A DNA stretch of 64,000 bases from Ensifer aridi. GTDB lineage: Bacteria > Pseudomonadota > Alphaproteobacteria > Rhizobiales > Rhizobiaceae. Positions 34,908 to 43,619 of this stretch are shown here, one piece after another. The notes under the pieces were generated by a model. That model was not told where the DNA came from. It saw nothing but the letters and a program-made list of their open reading frames with translations, and ran no database searches. The stretch is from the NCBI RefSeq assembly GCF_002078505.1, contig NZ_LUAV01000032.1, forward strand, positions 124,001 through 188,000, given 5' to 3'. The translations under genes were made by a program, and so were the position numbers. Position 1 is the first letter of the stretch, and each line of letters begins with the position of its first letter.

Positions 34908-37264
34908 GCGCGCTCGGGGATAAAACCTCGCGTTTGGGCCTGCGCTCCTTCCGCGCCAAATTCGTCCTCGTCGTCGGCGGTGCGGTGCTCTTCGACCTGC
35001 TCGTCACCGGCGGCCTTGCGCTCTGGAACGTGCAGAGGCTTTCCCGCGACGCCGCGGCGGAAGTCGGCCGCGGCCTCGAGGAGGCCAGCCAGGACTTCAT
35101 CCGCTCCTATGCCGAAACCACGGCCGCCCGCGTCAACCTGCTTCTCAACCAGGTACACTCCGACGTCGGCACGCTGGCGGGCGTTCTCCAGGCTCAGATC
35201 GACCGGCCGGTGAGGAAGTCCGAGATCGGCGAGGCGATGGCGCGCGGCGCGCCGGGAACGGTCACCGTTACCTACGACAAGAATGGGGGATGGGCGCAGA
35301 ATTTGCCCGGCCCGCTATCGGTCGTCAGCGTCTGGGGATATCTGCTCGACGCGAACCATGTGCCGCTTCCCGAGGTGCAAACGGAGATCGAAAACAGCGC
35401 GGTCCTCGACCTGGTCGCCCCGAGCCTCCTCGCAAACGGCCAGTCGAAGCTGCAAATGTACTATATAGGCCCGAAGGAACGGCCGATCTTCCGGACCGCG
35501 CCCTACACCGATCAGGCCCAAACGTTCGACAGGCTCTACCCGGGCCACAATACGGCGGAGTTCTGGTCATTTTTCTTTCCCGGACTTTACGAATCCTGGG
35601 AGCAATGGGCGCGCGATCCGCAGTCGCGCCCGGTGGCCAACGATATCACCCAGACTGCGCCCTATACGGACGCGATCACCGGGAAGCTCATCGTCAGCTT
35701 CTTCCAGCCGCTGTGGTCGCGCGATCGCAGCCGGGTGGCCGGTGCGGCCGGAGCGGATATCACGCTCGATCAGTTGGCAGAGATCGTCGAGAACGTCAAA
35801 GTCGCCGACAGCGGCTTCGGTTTTCTGACGATGTCGGACGGCAATGTCGTCGCGATCAACCCGGTCGGGGAAAAGGTCATCGGTCTTCGCTCATCGAGCG
35901 CTGCCGGCAGCGAGGGCGTGACCGGTGTCGACCGTTCGCTGCGCAGAAGCGTCCAGCCGGAAATCGCGCAGTTGCCGCTGGGCGAGGACGGCCTGCTAAG
36001 ACATATCCTACTCGACGAGAACGGCGAGAGGGTGCCGTATCTGGTCGTGATGAAACAATTGCAGCCGACTAACCTCTGGGCGTCGGGGCCGGTGCGTCGC
36101 GAATCGATGATGCTCGGCATCATCGTCCCCGAGCGGGAAATCTACGCTTCGCTGTTCGCGGCCCAGGCCGGAATTTCGCAGGCGACGAACAGGATCGTCA
36201 TCTACCAGGTCCTGGCGCTGCTCGTGTCCCTGTGCTTCGTCATCGCCGCCGTCTTCGCCATATCCAAGCGGATAACGGGCGGCATCAGCGCGCTTGCCGG
36301 TGCGGCCAAGCGTATTCAGGCCAAGGACTACTCCGTTCGGGTGGACATCCCGACGCGCGACGAGGTCGGCGAGGCGGGGGCGGCCTTCAACCGCATGGCG
36401 GAGCAGATCAGTTTCCATACCGAGAATCTGGAACAATTGGTCGAGGATCGGACGAAGGAACTCGAAGAGGCGAACCTGCAGATATCCGGCTTGAACGAGC
36501 AGTTGCGCAGCGAAAATCTGCGCCTTGGCGCCGAGCTGGACGTTGCCCGTCGCATCCAGATGATGGTCTTGCCGCGAACCACCGAACTCGATGCAATTCC
36601 CGATCTGGAGATCGCCGCCTATATGCGGCCGGCCGACGAGGTCGGCGGCGACTATTACGACGTGCTGAGTAGCGGCAAGCGGCTGAAGATCGGGATCGGC
36701 GACGTAACCGGTCATGGCCTCGAAAGCGGCGTGCTGATGCTGATGGTCCAGTCCGTCGCCCGCGCGCTACAGGAAGCGGGCGAGATGGATCCCTCGCAAT
36801 TCCTCAATCGTATGAACCGAGCCATCTACAAGAACCTCGTCAGGACCAGTACCAACAAGCATCTGTCGCTCGCCTTCCTGGACTATGACGGAGTGCATAT
36901 GACGCTCTCCGGCCAGCACGAGGAACTGATTGTGGTCCGCGACCCCGGAAAGGTCGAGCGGATCGACACGCTCGACCTTGGTCTGCCCATCGGACTGGAA
37001 CCGGACATCTCGTCCTTCGTTGCGACGCGCGACATCTCCTTCGGTCACGGCGACATGATCATTCTCCATACTGACGGGGTGACGGAGGCGGAAAACCGAA
37101 ACGGCGAACTCTTCGGAATCGAAAGGCTCTGCGAGAGCGCAGGTCGCCGTTACGGGCGCAGTGCCGAGGATGTCAAAGCCGGCATCATAGAGGATCTGAT
37201 GGCACATATCGGCACGCAGAAGATCCACGACGATATCACGCTGGTAGTTATGAGACACAGGTAA
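34904..37264 (+). CDS. Membrane sensor serine phosphatase (dCache-HAMP-PP2C/SpoIIE, RsbU-like)
   Basis: A 786-residue protein. A membrane helix at about residues 20-42 and another at about 430-450 flank a roughly 380-residue extracytoplasmic dCache-like sensor. HAMP (about 455-505, KRITGGISALAGAAKRI), a coiled coil (510-545) and a SpoIIE/PP2C domain follow. The metal and catalytic motifs DEVGGDYYD, GDVTGHGLESG, LHTDGVTEAEN and IHDDITLVVM are intact. Such enzymes dephosphorylate STAS antagonists in partner-switching pathways. The neighbouring STAS proteins (33729 and 37820) are the obvious substrates. The start overlaps the previous gene by four bases (ATGA). Confidence 0.9.
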   Translation: MSALGDKTSRLGLRSFRAKFVLVVGGAVLFDLLVTGGLALWNVQRLSRDAAAEVGRGLEEASQDFIRSYAETTAARVNLLLNQVHSDVGTLAGVLQAQIDRPVRKSEIGEAMARGAPGTVTVTYDKNGGWAQNLPGPLSVVSVWGYLLDANHVPLPEVQTEIENSAVLDLVAPSLLANGQSKLQMYYIGPKERPIFRTAPYTDQAQTFDRLYPGHNTAEFWSFFFPGLYESWEQWARDPQSRPVANDITQTAPYTDAITGKLIVSFFQPLWSRDRSRVAGAAGADITLDQLAEIVENVKVADSGFGFLTMSDGNVVAINPVGEKVIGLRSSSAAGSEGVTGVDRSLRRSVQPEIAQLPLGEDGLLRHILLDENGERVPYLVVMKQLQPTNLWASGPVRRESMMLGIIVPEREIYASLFAAQAGISQATNRIVIYQVLALLVSLCFVIAAVFAISKRITGGISALAGAAKRIQAKDYSVRVDIPTRDEVGEAGAAFNRMAEQISFHTENLEQLVEDRTKELEEANLQISGLNEQLRSENLRLGAELDVARRIQMMVLPRTTELDAIPDLEIAAYMRPADEVGGDYYDVLSSGKRLKIGIGDVTGHGLESGVLMLMVQSVARALQEAGEMDPSQFLNRMNRAIYKNLVRTSTNKHLSLAFLDYDGVHMTLSGQHEELIVVRDPGKVERIDTLDLGLPIGLEPDISSFVATRDISFGHGDMIILHTDGVTEAENRNGELFGIERLCESAGRRYGRSAEDVKAGIIEDLMAHIGTQKIHDDITLVVMRHR

Positions 37265-37268
37265 GCGG

Positions 37269-37820
37269 ATGACGACCTTATACGGATTGGAAGACCTCGC
37301 GATCGGAACGGGCGAAAACGTTACGAGACTTCGTCTCTTTGAGGGGCCGCTCGATCTCGGCTGGAAACATTGCGCGATGACGTCGGACTTCGTCGCCGAG
37401 TTGGTCGCCCTGCGCTACAGATCCTCCCGCAACCTCTACAAGGACGTCCGCCACAATGTCGGATACCTGACCAATGAGCTCATAGAGAACGCGGTTAAGT
37501 TTCGCACCTCCGGCGAAATCGTCGTGGAGGCATCGATCTCGACCAGCAGCTTTCGGACAAAAGTGTCCAATTACGTCGACAGGGACACGGCCGAGCAATT
37601 TCAGCATCTGCTTTCAGAAATAACCGCCGGAGACCCGGGCGATCTGCTAATAAAGCGGATCGAAGCGAATGCCACGGGCGCGGGTTCGGGCTCGGGGCTT
37701 GGCCTCCTGACCCTCATGAGCGATTATGGCGCTCACTTCGCCTGGGTTTTCGGATCCGGTGAACAGGAGATTCCGCTGGAGACCTATGCCTCGATTGCAG
37801 TCCCTGATCCCTCGAATTGA
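37269..37820 (+). CDS. GHKL serine kinase-like ATPase (slr1658-type anti-sigma-like regulator)
   Basis: A 183-residue protein with an intact N box (NELIENAVKF; Glu70, Asn74) and a glycine-rich lid (GSGSGLGLLTLM, 139-150), the ATP-binding hallmarks of RsbW/SpoIIAB-type kinases. In partner switching such kinases phosphorylate a STAS protein on serine and bind an output partner. It starts four bases after the phosphatase and its stop overlaps the STAS antagonist (TGATG). No sigma factor is encoded nearby, so the output partner is unclear; the STAS-methyltransferase is a candidate. Confidence 0.82.
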   Translation: MTTLYGLEDLAIGTGENVTRLRLFEGPLDLGWKHCAMTSDFVAELVALRYRSSRNLYKDVRHNVGYLTNELIENAVKFRTSGEIVVEASISTSSFRTKVSNYVDRDTAEQFQHLLSEITAGDPGDLLIKRIEANATGAGSGSGLGLLTLMSDYGAHFAWVFGSGEQEIPLETYASIAVPDPSN

Positions 37821-38170
37821 TGGGCGACAAAATGGAAGTCAAGGAAGACGAATATCGCGTTTGGTCGGAAGGCAAAGACATCTATTTCGACGGGACCATG
37901 CGCCTGCCCAGCACCGAGGCCTACGCCCCGATCTTGTCTCTGGTGATGAACGTTCTCGAGACCGAACCGGATCGAATGACCATAGACCTCACGGGCTTGC
38001 AGTTTCTCAATTCGTCCGGGATCAATCTTCTCGCGAAGCTTACGATCGAAGCGCGCAAGCGGCCGAACATCCAGTTCACAGTCAGGGGCAGCTCGGAGTT
38101 TCCCTGGCAGTCGAAGTCACTGCCGAACCTGAAGAAACTGCATCCCGGCGTCGATCTTAGACTGACCTGA
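37820..38170 (+). CDS. STAS-like antagonist (slr1659-type)
   Basis: A 116-residue single-domain protein with a STAS-like fold: DGTMRLPSTEAYAPIL, RMTIDLTGLQFLNSSGINLL. The NSSG motif (64-67) matches DSSG of SpoIIAA, placing the phospho-acceptor at Ser66. It should be phosphorylated by the kinase at 37269 and dephosphorylated by the phosphatase at 34904. I use ATG 37820, overlapping the kinase stop (TGATG), rather than TTG 37817. It is the last gene of the run and converges on cuxR with 55 bases between and no clear terminator. Confidence 0.82.
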   Translation: MGDKMEVKEDEYRVWSEGKDIYFDGTMRLPSTEAYAPILSLVMNVLETEPDRMTIDLTGLQFLNSSGINLLAKLTIEARKRPNIQFTVRGSSEFPWQSKSLPNLKKLHPGVDLRLT

Positions 38171-38225
38171 CGGGAGCTGCCCCGTGCCGACCATGTCGCT
38201 GGTGCGCGCCGCGGCCGATCTCGCT

Positions 38226-39374
38226 TTAACTCCGGACGGCTTTGAGCCAATCGCCGATCGTGGCTCCACCGTGCCGCTCGGAAGGGGGTACCGGTGCCAC
38301 CGGCCGTTCTGCGGCCGCAGCCTTGCGAATCTCGCGCGGACTCGCCCCGAATTCGTGGCTGAACGCGCGGGTGAAATTGGCGGCGACGTCGAAACCGGCG
38401 GCTTCGGCGATTTCAGCGATGGGTCGATTGTTCGTCGGGTCGCTCAGGTCCGCATAGGCCTGCAGGAGACGACGTCTGCGGATGTAGTTGAGCACGCCGC
38501 CACTCGGCTCGAACAATTGATAGAGGCGCGTGCGTGAAATACCGAGCTCGCGGCAGATCGCCTCGGGTGTCAGCTCGGGCGAGTGCAGGTTGAGATGAAT
38601 GTATCGGTGCGCCCGCTCCATCACCCCCATTTTCGCCTGGGGCCCTCCCGTCTCCGGCCTCACCGCGACCGCGCAGGCGACGACCATGTCGCGAATCGTG
38701 CGGACGATGCGCGGCACCTCCTCGACGGTGATGTTGTCGAGGTTGGCTTCCATGCCGTTGATATAATTGACGAGCAGATCGGCCAGGCTGCCGGATAAGA
38801 CGGAATTGTTGGCTGCCTCGAGCATGCTCGCATCGTCCGCCAGCAGTTCATACGGCATGAAAAGAAGGATGGTTTCAGCCTCCGTCGTGCGCCCGCGATA
38901 GGGATAGCCGAGCGATCGGAAAAAGACCTCTCCCGGCCCGATCTCCGCGACGCGGCGGTCGACCTCCGTCCACGCCCGGCCGCTGCGAACGAGTCCGACG
39001 TTCCAATGGTCGATCGGGCTGGAGCGCAGCATGGATCGAGAGCGCGTGTAGCTGAATCCAGGCGCGCGTTGCTGAACGACGAGCAACTCGCCGAGGTGCC
39101 AGCCGACCTGCTCGGCGGGGAAACCGTCGTCCGGCGATATCCCTTCGGGGAGTTGCACATCCACAAGCGGTGCCATGTGGGCGTGCCAAGAGGGAAACTG
39201 CTCCGCCTTCGGCAGCTCATGCGTCGAAAAACGCGTGGGCACGAGCGTTGGTGAGGCGCGCGGTCGGGATTGCCTCCGGACCGCCGGCTCACGGGGCCAA
39301 CGGCGCCGTTCCAGGTGGGCCGGCCATGTGGCCCCTTCGGCAGAGTTATCTTCCGATCCGGAGTCTTTGTTCAT
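38226..39374 (-). CDS. cuxR: AraC-family c-di-GMP-responsive activator CuxR
   Basis: A 382-residue AraC regulator. The C-terminal DNA-binding domain is at about 255-355 (LTPEAICRELGISRTRLYQL, then RPIAEIAEAAGFDVAANFTR and FGASPREIRK). In S. meliloti CuxR binds c-di-GMP in a PilZ-like way and activates uxs1-uxe-aps; here the gene sits divergent to exactly that operon. RSMLR (113-117) and DHWNVG (122-127) are candidates for the RxxxR and D/NxSxxG-like ligand motifs, the latter with Trp at the Ser position. ATG 39374 follows GGAGGAGTTGC. The 50-residue N-terminus is polar and probably disordered. Confidence 0.85.
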   Translation of the reverse strand: MNKDSGSEDNSAEGATWPAHLERRRWPREPAVRRQSRPRASPTLVPTRFSTHELPKAEQFPSWHAHMAPLVDVQLPEGISPDDGFPAEQVGWHLGELLVVQQRAPGFSYTRSRSMLRSSPIDHWNVGLVRSGRAWTEVDRRVAEIGPGEVFFRSLGYPYRGRTTEAETILLFMPYELLADDASMLEAANNSVLSGSLADLLVNYINGMEANLDNITVEEVPRIVRTIRDMVVACAVAVRPETGGPQAKMGVMERAHRYIHLNLHSPELTPEAICRELGISRTRLYQLFEPSGGVLNYIRRRRLLQAYADLSDPTNNRPIAEIAEAAGFDVAANFTRAFSHEFGASPREIRKAAAAERPVAPVPPSERHGGATIGDWLKAVRS

Positions 39375-39807
39375 GCAACTCCTCCAGTCCATTGGATCGC
39401 CGTAAGGGTGAAGCGCAGACGATCATCGTCCCGCGCAGGCGGGGCCCCGCCCGCAATACTCGCCTCTGGGTGGAAAGGAATCGATCGATCACACCCAGGA
39501 GTTCCCGCTTATACCCCGTTTTGAGTAGAAATGCACGGCGGGATAACTATCGGGATTGCGTGATAACGACAAGCACCTCCGATGATTGTATCAAATAACG
39601 ACGGTCGGTTCACAACATTGTCGGCTGAGATTTAAGGTAATTTTGAAGGTCACCATTTCGATTACCTAATTATTGCGCCCGATGGGGAGCATTTCTCAAA
39701 TAAAGTGCAAAGAGTGCGAGGGTTTTTCCGTGAACTATTTCCGAAATAACTTCAAAAACACTTTCTCAAATTTGGGCAAAGAGAGTGATTCGCCGCGGCA
39801 CCGGGAA
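39375..39807. promoter_or_regulatory. Divergent cuxR / uxs1 regulatory region
   Basis: About 430 bases, notably AT-rich between 39590 and 39790 against a GC-rich background. It holds a candidate CuxR site (39634-39667). The uxs1 frame stays open from 39673, so part of this stretch could encode a longer Uxs1 N-terminus (GTG at 39730 after GAGGG). Confidence 0.6.
39634..39667. promoter_or_regulatory. Candidate CuxR binding site upstream of uxs1
   Basis: AAGGT repeats directly at 39634 and 39646, twelve bases apart, the spacing typical of AraC half-sites. The first copy is also the left arm of a perfect 7-base inverted repeat, AGGTAAT (39635-39641) and ATTACCT (39661-39667). Both lie in the AT-rich stretch ahead of uxs1. 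CuxR binding is inferred from position. Confidence 0.45.
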
Positions 39808-40776
39808 ATGCGGAAGCGAATCCTCGTTGCGGGCGGCGCAGGTTTCCTGGGATCACATCTCTGCGAGCATCTTCTTGGCGCCGGCCACGAGGTGATCTGC
39901 CTCGACAACTTCTCAACCGGGCTGAGACGCAATATCGCTCAACTGAAGCGTTTTGGCACATTCAGCGTCATCGCGCACGACATCGTGGAGCCGATCGCCC
40001 TCGACGTCGACGAGATCTACAATCTCGCCTGTCCGGCATCGCCGCCGCACTATCAAGCGAATCCTATCCAGACGATGAAGACCTGTGTCGTCGGGTCGCT
40101 CAACCTGCTCGACCTCGCTGCGCGGCGGCGGGCCCGCATCTTCCAGGCCTCGACCTCGGAAATCTATGGCGACCCGCACATCCATCCCCAGGTCGAAAGC
40201 TATTGGGGCAACGTCAATCCCTTCGGTCCGCGCTCCTGCTACGACGAGGGCAAACGCAGCGCCGAAACCCTGTTCTTCGATTTCCACAGGCTGCATGGCC
40301 TCGAGATCAAAATCGTTCGCATCTTCAATACCTATGGTCCCCGGATGCGCCCGGACGATGGCCGCGTCGTTTCGAACTTCATCGTGCAGGCGCTCAAGGG
40401 CGAGGACATCACCATTTATGGCGACGGCTCGCAGACGCGCTCCTTCTGCTTCGTCGATGACCTGATTGACGGTTTTATCCGCATGATGGCGTCGGCGCCG
40501 TCGCTCACCGGCCCGATCAATCTCGGCAATCCCGGAGAGTTCACGATCGGCGAACTTGCCGAACGGGTGGTCGAGTTGACCGGCTCGCGCTCGAAGATCG
40601 TCCGCCGGCCGCTCCCGGTCGACGATCCCCGCCAACGCCGCCCGGACATCTCGCTCGCAACACAGGAGCTCGGCTGGCGCCCGAAAGTCGAACTTTCGGA
40701 AGGCCTCGGACAGACCATCCGCTACTTCGACGAGCTTCTGTCCCGGTCCGACCGGAAAGTCCCGGAGTCCGTCTGA
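39808..40776 (+). CDS. uxs1: UDP-xylose synthase (UDP-glucuronate decarboxylase) Uxs1
   Basis: A 322-residue extended SDR enzyme with the NAD motif VAGGAGFLGSH at its N-terminus, active-site SCYDEGKR (Tyr-x-x-x-Lys), ASTSEIYGDP, FNTYGPRM and a RRPLPVDDPRQRRPD C-terminal block, all typical of UXS. It oxidatively decarboxylates UDP-glucuronate to UDP-xylose. The S. meliloti homologue was characterised as Uxs1. ATG 39808 gives the normal family start but has a weak site; GTG 39730 (GAGGG upstream) or ATG 39682 would add 26 or 42 residues of AT-rich, poorly conserved sequence. Its stop overlaps the next ATG (TGATG). Confidence 0.87.
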   Translation: MRKRILVAGGAGFLGSHLCEHLLGAGHEVICLDNFSTGLRRNIAQLKRFGTFSVIAHDIVEPIALDVDEIYNLACPASPPHYQANPIQTMKTCVVGSLNLLDLAARRRARIFQASTSEIYGDPHIHPQVESYWGNVNPFGPRSCYDEGKRSAETLFFDFHRLHGLEIKIVRIFNTYGPRMRPDDGRVVSNFIVQALKGEDITIYGDGSQTRSFCFVDDLIDGFIRMMASAPSLTGPINLGNPGEFTIGELAERVVELTGSRSKIVRRPLPVDDPRQRRPDISLATQELGWRPKVELSEGLGQTIRYFDELLSRSDRKVPESV

Positions 40777-41762
40777 TGGCCGCGCGACGCATCCTCGTGA
40801 CGGGCGGCGCCGGCTATATCGGCAGCCACACCGCCAAGCTTCTCCGCCTGGAGGGTCTTGAACCCGTCGTCTACGACAACCTGACGACCGGAAATCGCAG
40901 CTCGGTACGCTGGGGACCCTTCGTCCAGGGGGACATACTCGATGCGGTCCGCGTCGCGGACGTGCTCGAACACTACTTGCCGGACGCTGTCATCCATTTC
41001 GCCGCGTCGGCATATGTTGGCGAGTCGGTGGCCGATCCGGCCAAATACTACCGCAACAACGTCCGCGGGACGCTTTCGCTCCTCGATGCGTGCCGGCAGG
41101 TGGGCCTCAACAAGGTGATCTTCTCGTCGAGCTGCGCCACCTACGGCGTACCCGAGGTGCTGCCGATCGACGAGGCCACGCCGCAGGCACCGATCAATCC
41201 CTACGGCAGGACGAAACTGATCGCGGAGCACGTGCTCGCCGATTTCGCCGCGGCCTTCGACCTCAACTATGTGTCGCTGCGCTACTTCAATGCCTGCGGC
41301 GCCGACCCCGAAGGCGACCTCGGCGAGTGGCACGACCCGGAGACCCACCTCATTCCGCGGGCGCTCATGGCCGCCGCCGGCAAGATCCCGCATCTGGAGG
41401 TCTTCGGCGCGGACTACGACACGCCCGATGGGACCTGCATACGCGATTACATCCACGTAACCGACCTCGCGCGCGCTCATGTGCTCGCCTACGAACATCT
41501 CGTCAGGGGCGGCCAGAACCTGGCGGTGAATCTCGGCACCGGCCGCGGTTTCTCGATCAGGGAAGTCCTTCGCATGGTCGGCGAAGTAACGGGCCACGAC
41601 GTCCCGGTCGTGTTCCGCCCGCGCCGAGCCGGCGACCCGCCGGTCCTCTATGCGGATGCCAGCCTCGCCTATCAAACCCTCGGCTTCCTGCCGCAACACT
41701 CCGATCTCAGGACGATCGTCCGCACCGCCGCGCCATTCTTCGGACTGGAGGCACGGTCGTGA
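40776..41762 (+). CDS. uxe: UDP-xylose/UDP-glucose 4-epimerase Uxe (GalE-like)
   Basis: A 328-residue GalE-type epimerase: GGAGYIGSHTAKLL, FSSSCATYGVPE, the catalytic INPYGRTKLIAE (Tyr-x-x-x-Lys), and DGTCIRDYIHVTDLARAH. In S. meliloti the protein in this position interconverts UDP-xylose and UDP-arabinose and can also act on UDP-hexoses. Coupled to uxs1 through TGATG and to apsS through GTGA, it supplies UDP-arabinose for the polysaccharide made by ApsS. Confidence 0.9.
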   Translation: MAARRILVTGGAGYIGSHTAKLLRLEGLEPVVYDNLTTGNRSSVRWGPFVQGDILDAVRVADVLEHYLPDAVIHFAASAYVGESVADPAKYYRNNVRGTLSLLDACRQVGLNKVIFSSSCATYGVPEVLPIDEATPQAPINPYGRTKLIAEHVLADFAAAFDLNYVSLRYFNACGADPEGDLGEWHDPETHLIPRALMAAAGKIPHLEVFGADYDTPDGTCIRDYIHVTDLARAHVLAYEHLVRGGQNLAVNLGTGRGFSIREVLRMVGEVTGHDVPVVFRPRRAGDPPVLYADASLAYQTLGFLPQHSDLRTIVRTAAPFFGLEARS

Positions 41763-43609
41763 TCCGCCTTACCGAAAGCCGACGGAAAGAAACCCCGAAA
41801 ACCGGCGAGCCGCTGCTCGTGCCGGTGCTTACCGGATATCGGCGGGCGGAATATCTGGCGGGGGCCGGGCTCTGGGCCACCAGCCTCATTCATTTCTGGG
41901 GCTGGTGGCTCGAGCCGCGCCACCATGTCAGTACCTTGGGGAGCCTTGCCGTGACGGCAGTCCTCGCCTGGGTCACCCTTCTTCCCGCCTATTTCATTAT
42001 TGTCTTCTACCGGGCGGCGAAGCCGAACGGTCCGCTGCGCCTGCCGGCCGGCAGCCGCGTCGCCATGGTCGTGACCAAAGCGCCGTCGGAGCCGTTTTCG
42101 GTCGTGTCCGAGACGCTGAAGGCGATGCTTGCCCAGGATGTGCCGCACGACACCTGGCTTGCCGACGAGGATCCTTCCGAGGCAACGCTCGACTGGTGCC
42201 GCAGGCACGGCGTTCTCGTCTCGACCCGCAAAGGGCGGGCGGACTACCACAGGACCTCCTGGCCGAGACGCACGCGCTGCAAGGAAGGCAATCTCGCCTT
42301 CTTCTACGATCGTTACGGCTACGATCGCTACGATTTCGTCGCCCAGCTCGATGCCGACCATGTGCCCGAGCCCGGCTATCTTTTCCAGATGCTGCGCCCC
42401 TTCGCCGACCCGCGGGTGGGCTATGTCTCGGCGCCAAGCATCTGCGACCGGAACGCGTCCGAGAGCTGGTCCGCGCGCGGCCGGCTCTACGCGGAGGCGA
42501 GCATGCACGGCGCTCTGCAGGCGGGCTACAATGGCGGGCTCGCGCCGCTCTGCATCGGCTCGCACTACGCGGTGCGCACGGCAGCGCTCAAGCATATCGG
42601 CGGGCTCGGCCCGGAACTAGCCGAGGATCATTCGACCACATTGATGATGAATGCGGGCGGCTGGCGTGGCGTGCATGCGCTAGACGCGATCGCGCATGGC
42701 GACGGACCGCGCACCTTCGGCGATCTCGTGACCCAGGAGTTCCAGTGGTCGCGCAGCCTCGTCATGCTGCTCCTCGAATGGTCGCCGCGTCTGGTCGGCC
42801 GCTTGCCGCTCAGGCTGAAGTTCCAGTTCATCTTCTCGCAGCTTTGGTATCCGCTCTTCGCGTTCTTCATGGGGTCGATGTTCACAATGCCGATCGTTGC
42901 GCTTGCACTTCGCGACTCCTTCGTGGCGGTGACCTATCCCGATTTTCTGGCGCATTTCGCACCGCTTTCGACCGTTCTCGTCCTCTTGGCCTATCGCTGG
43001 CGGGCAAGCGGTTGCTTCCGGCCTTACGATGCGAAGGTCTTGAGCTGGGAATGCATGCTCTTCCTCTTTGCGCGGTGGCCCTGGGCGCTTGCCGGCACGG
43101 TCGCGGCCCTGCGTGACTGGCTGACCGGGTCCTTCGTCGATTTCCGCGTCACTCCGAAGGGAGCCTCGGAGGTCGATCCGCTGCCCCTCCGGGTGATCGC
43201 ACCCTACGTCTTTCTCGCCGTTGCGGCAGTGCTGCCGGTTCTTCTCGTCGAGGATGCCGGCAAGGCCAAGGGCTTCTACCTGTTCGCGATCCTGAATGCG
43301 GCGATCTACTGCCTCCTTCTGCTGGTCATCGTCGCCCGGCACTCGCGAGAGAACGCGGTCGCCATTGCCTCCCGCTTCTATCGTCCGGCGATGGGCGCCG
43401 GGCTGCTGGCGCTCGTCGCGCTGCCCGGCATCGCAACTGCCGAGCATGGCAAGGATGGGCTCGAGGCGCTCGCCTTCGGAACCGGGCATCTCCGCCTCTT
43501 CGAGGAGCGCTATGCCGTGGCGGGCGCCGGTCAGGGCGGCACCGCCTTGCGCAAGATTGTTTTTCGGCCGCGCTGGATTTCAGTCCAGTCCGACGGCACT
43601 GCACTTTGA
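41759..43609 (+). CDS. apsS: Polysaccharide synthase ApsS, GT2 membrane glycosyltransferase
   Basis: A 616-residue membrane GT2 with two N-terminal helices, a cytosolic catalytic domain and several C-terminal helices. Motifs are DED (136-138), DAD (198-200), AED (288-290) and, in place of QxxRW, Q-E-F-Q-W-S-R (326-332), a departure from BgsA. The GTG at 41759 overlaps the uxe stop and has GGAG upstream; the longer open frame from 41090 lies inside uxe. In S. meliloti the homologue makes an arabinose-containing polysaccharide under CuxR and c-di-GMP control. Substrate is inferred from the UDP-pentose genes upstream. Confidence 0.85.
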   Translation: MIRLTESRRKETPKTGEPLLVPVLTGYRRAEYLAGAGLWATSLIHFWGWWLEPRHHVSTLGSLAVTAVLAWVTLLPAYFIIVFYRAAKPNGPLRLPAGSRVAMVVTKAPSEPFSVVSETLKAMLAQDVPHDTWLADEDPSEATLDWCRRHGVLVSTRKGRADYHRTSWPRRTRCKEGNLAFFYDRYGYDRYDFVAQLDADHVPEPGYLFQMLRPFADPRVGYVSAPSICDRNASESWSARGRLYAEASMHGALQAGYNGGLAPLCIGSHYAVRTAALKHIGGLGPELAEDHSTTLMMNAGGWRGVHALDAIAHGDGPRTFGDLVTQEFQWSRSLVMLLLEWSPRLVGRLPLRLKFQFIFSQLWYPLFAFFMGSMFTMPIVALALRDSFVAVTYPDFLAHFAPLSTVLVLLAYRWRASGCFRPYDAKVLSWECMLFLFARWPWALAGTVAALRDWLTGSFVDFRVTPKGASEVDPLPLRVIAPYVFLAVAAVLPVLLVEDAGKAKGFYLFAILNAAIYCLLLLVIVARHSRENAVAIASRFYRPAMGAGLLALVALPGIATAEHGKDGLEALAFGTGHLRLFEERYAVAGAGQGGTALRKIVFRPRWISVQSDGTAL

Positions 43610-43619
43610 GGAGAGGACC

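Noticed and set aside
37269..38170. Anti-sigma / anti-sigma-antagonist pair controlling a general stress sigma factor
   Set aside because: No sigma factor or PhyR-like gene is encoded nearby, and a STAS-methyltransferase is a closer candidate output.
39170..39598. 142-residue open frame across the cuxR start
   Set aside because: It is antisense to the cuxR N-terminus and continues into promoter DNA, with no start site.
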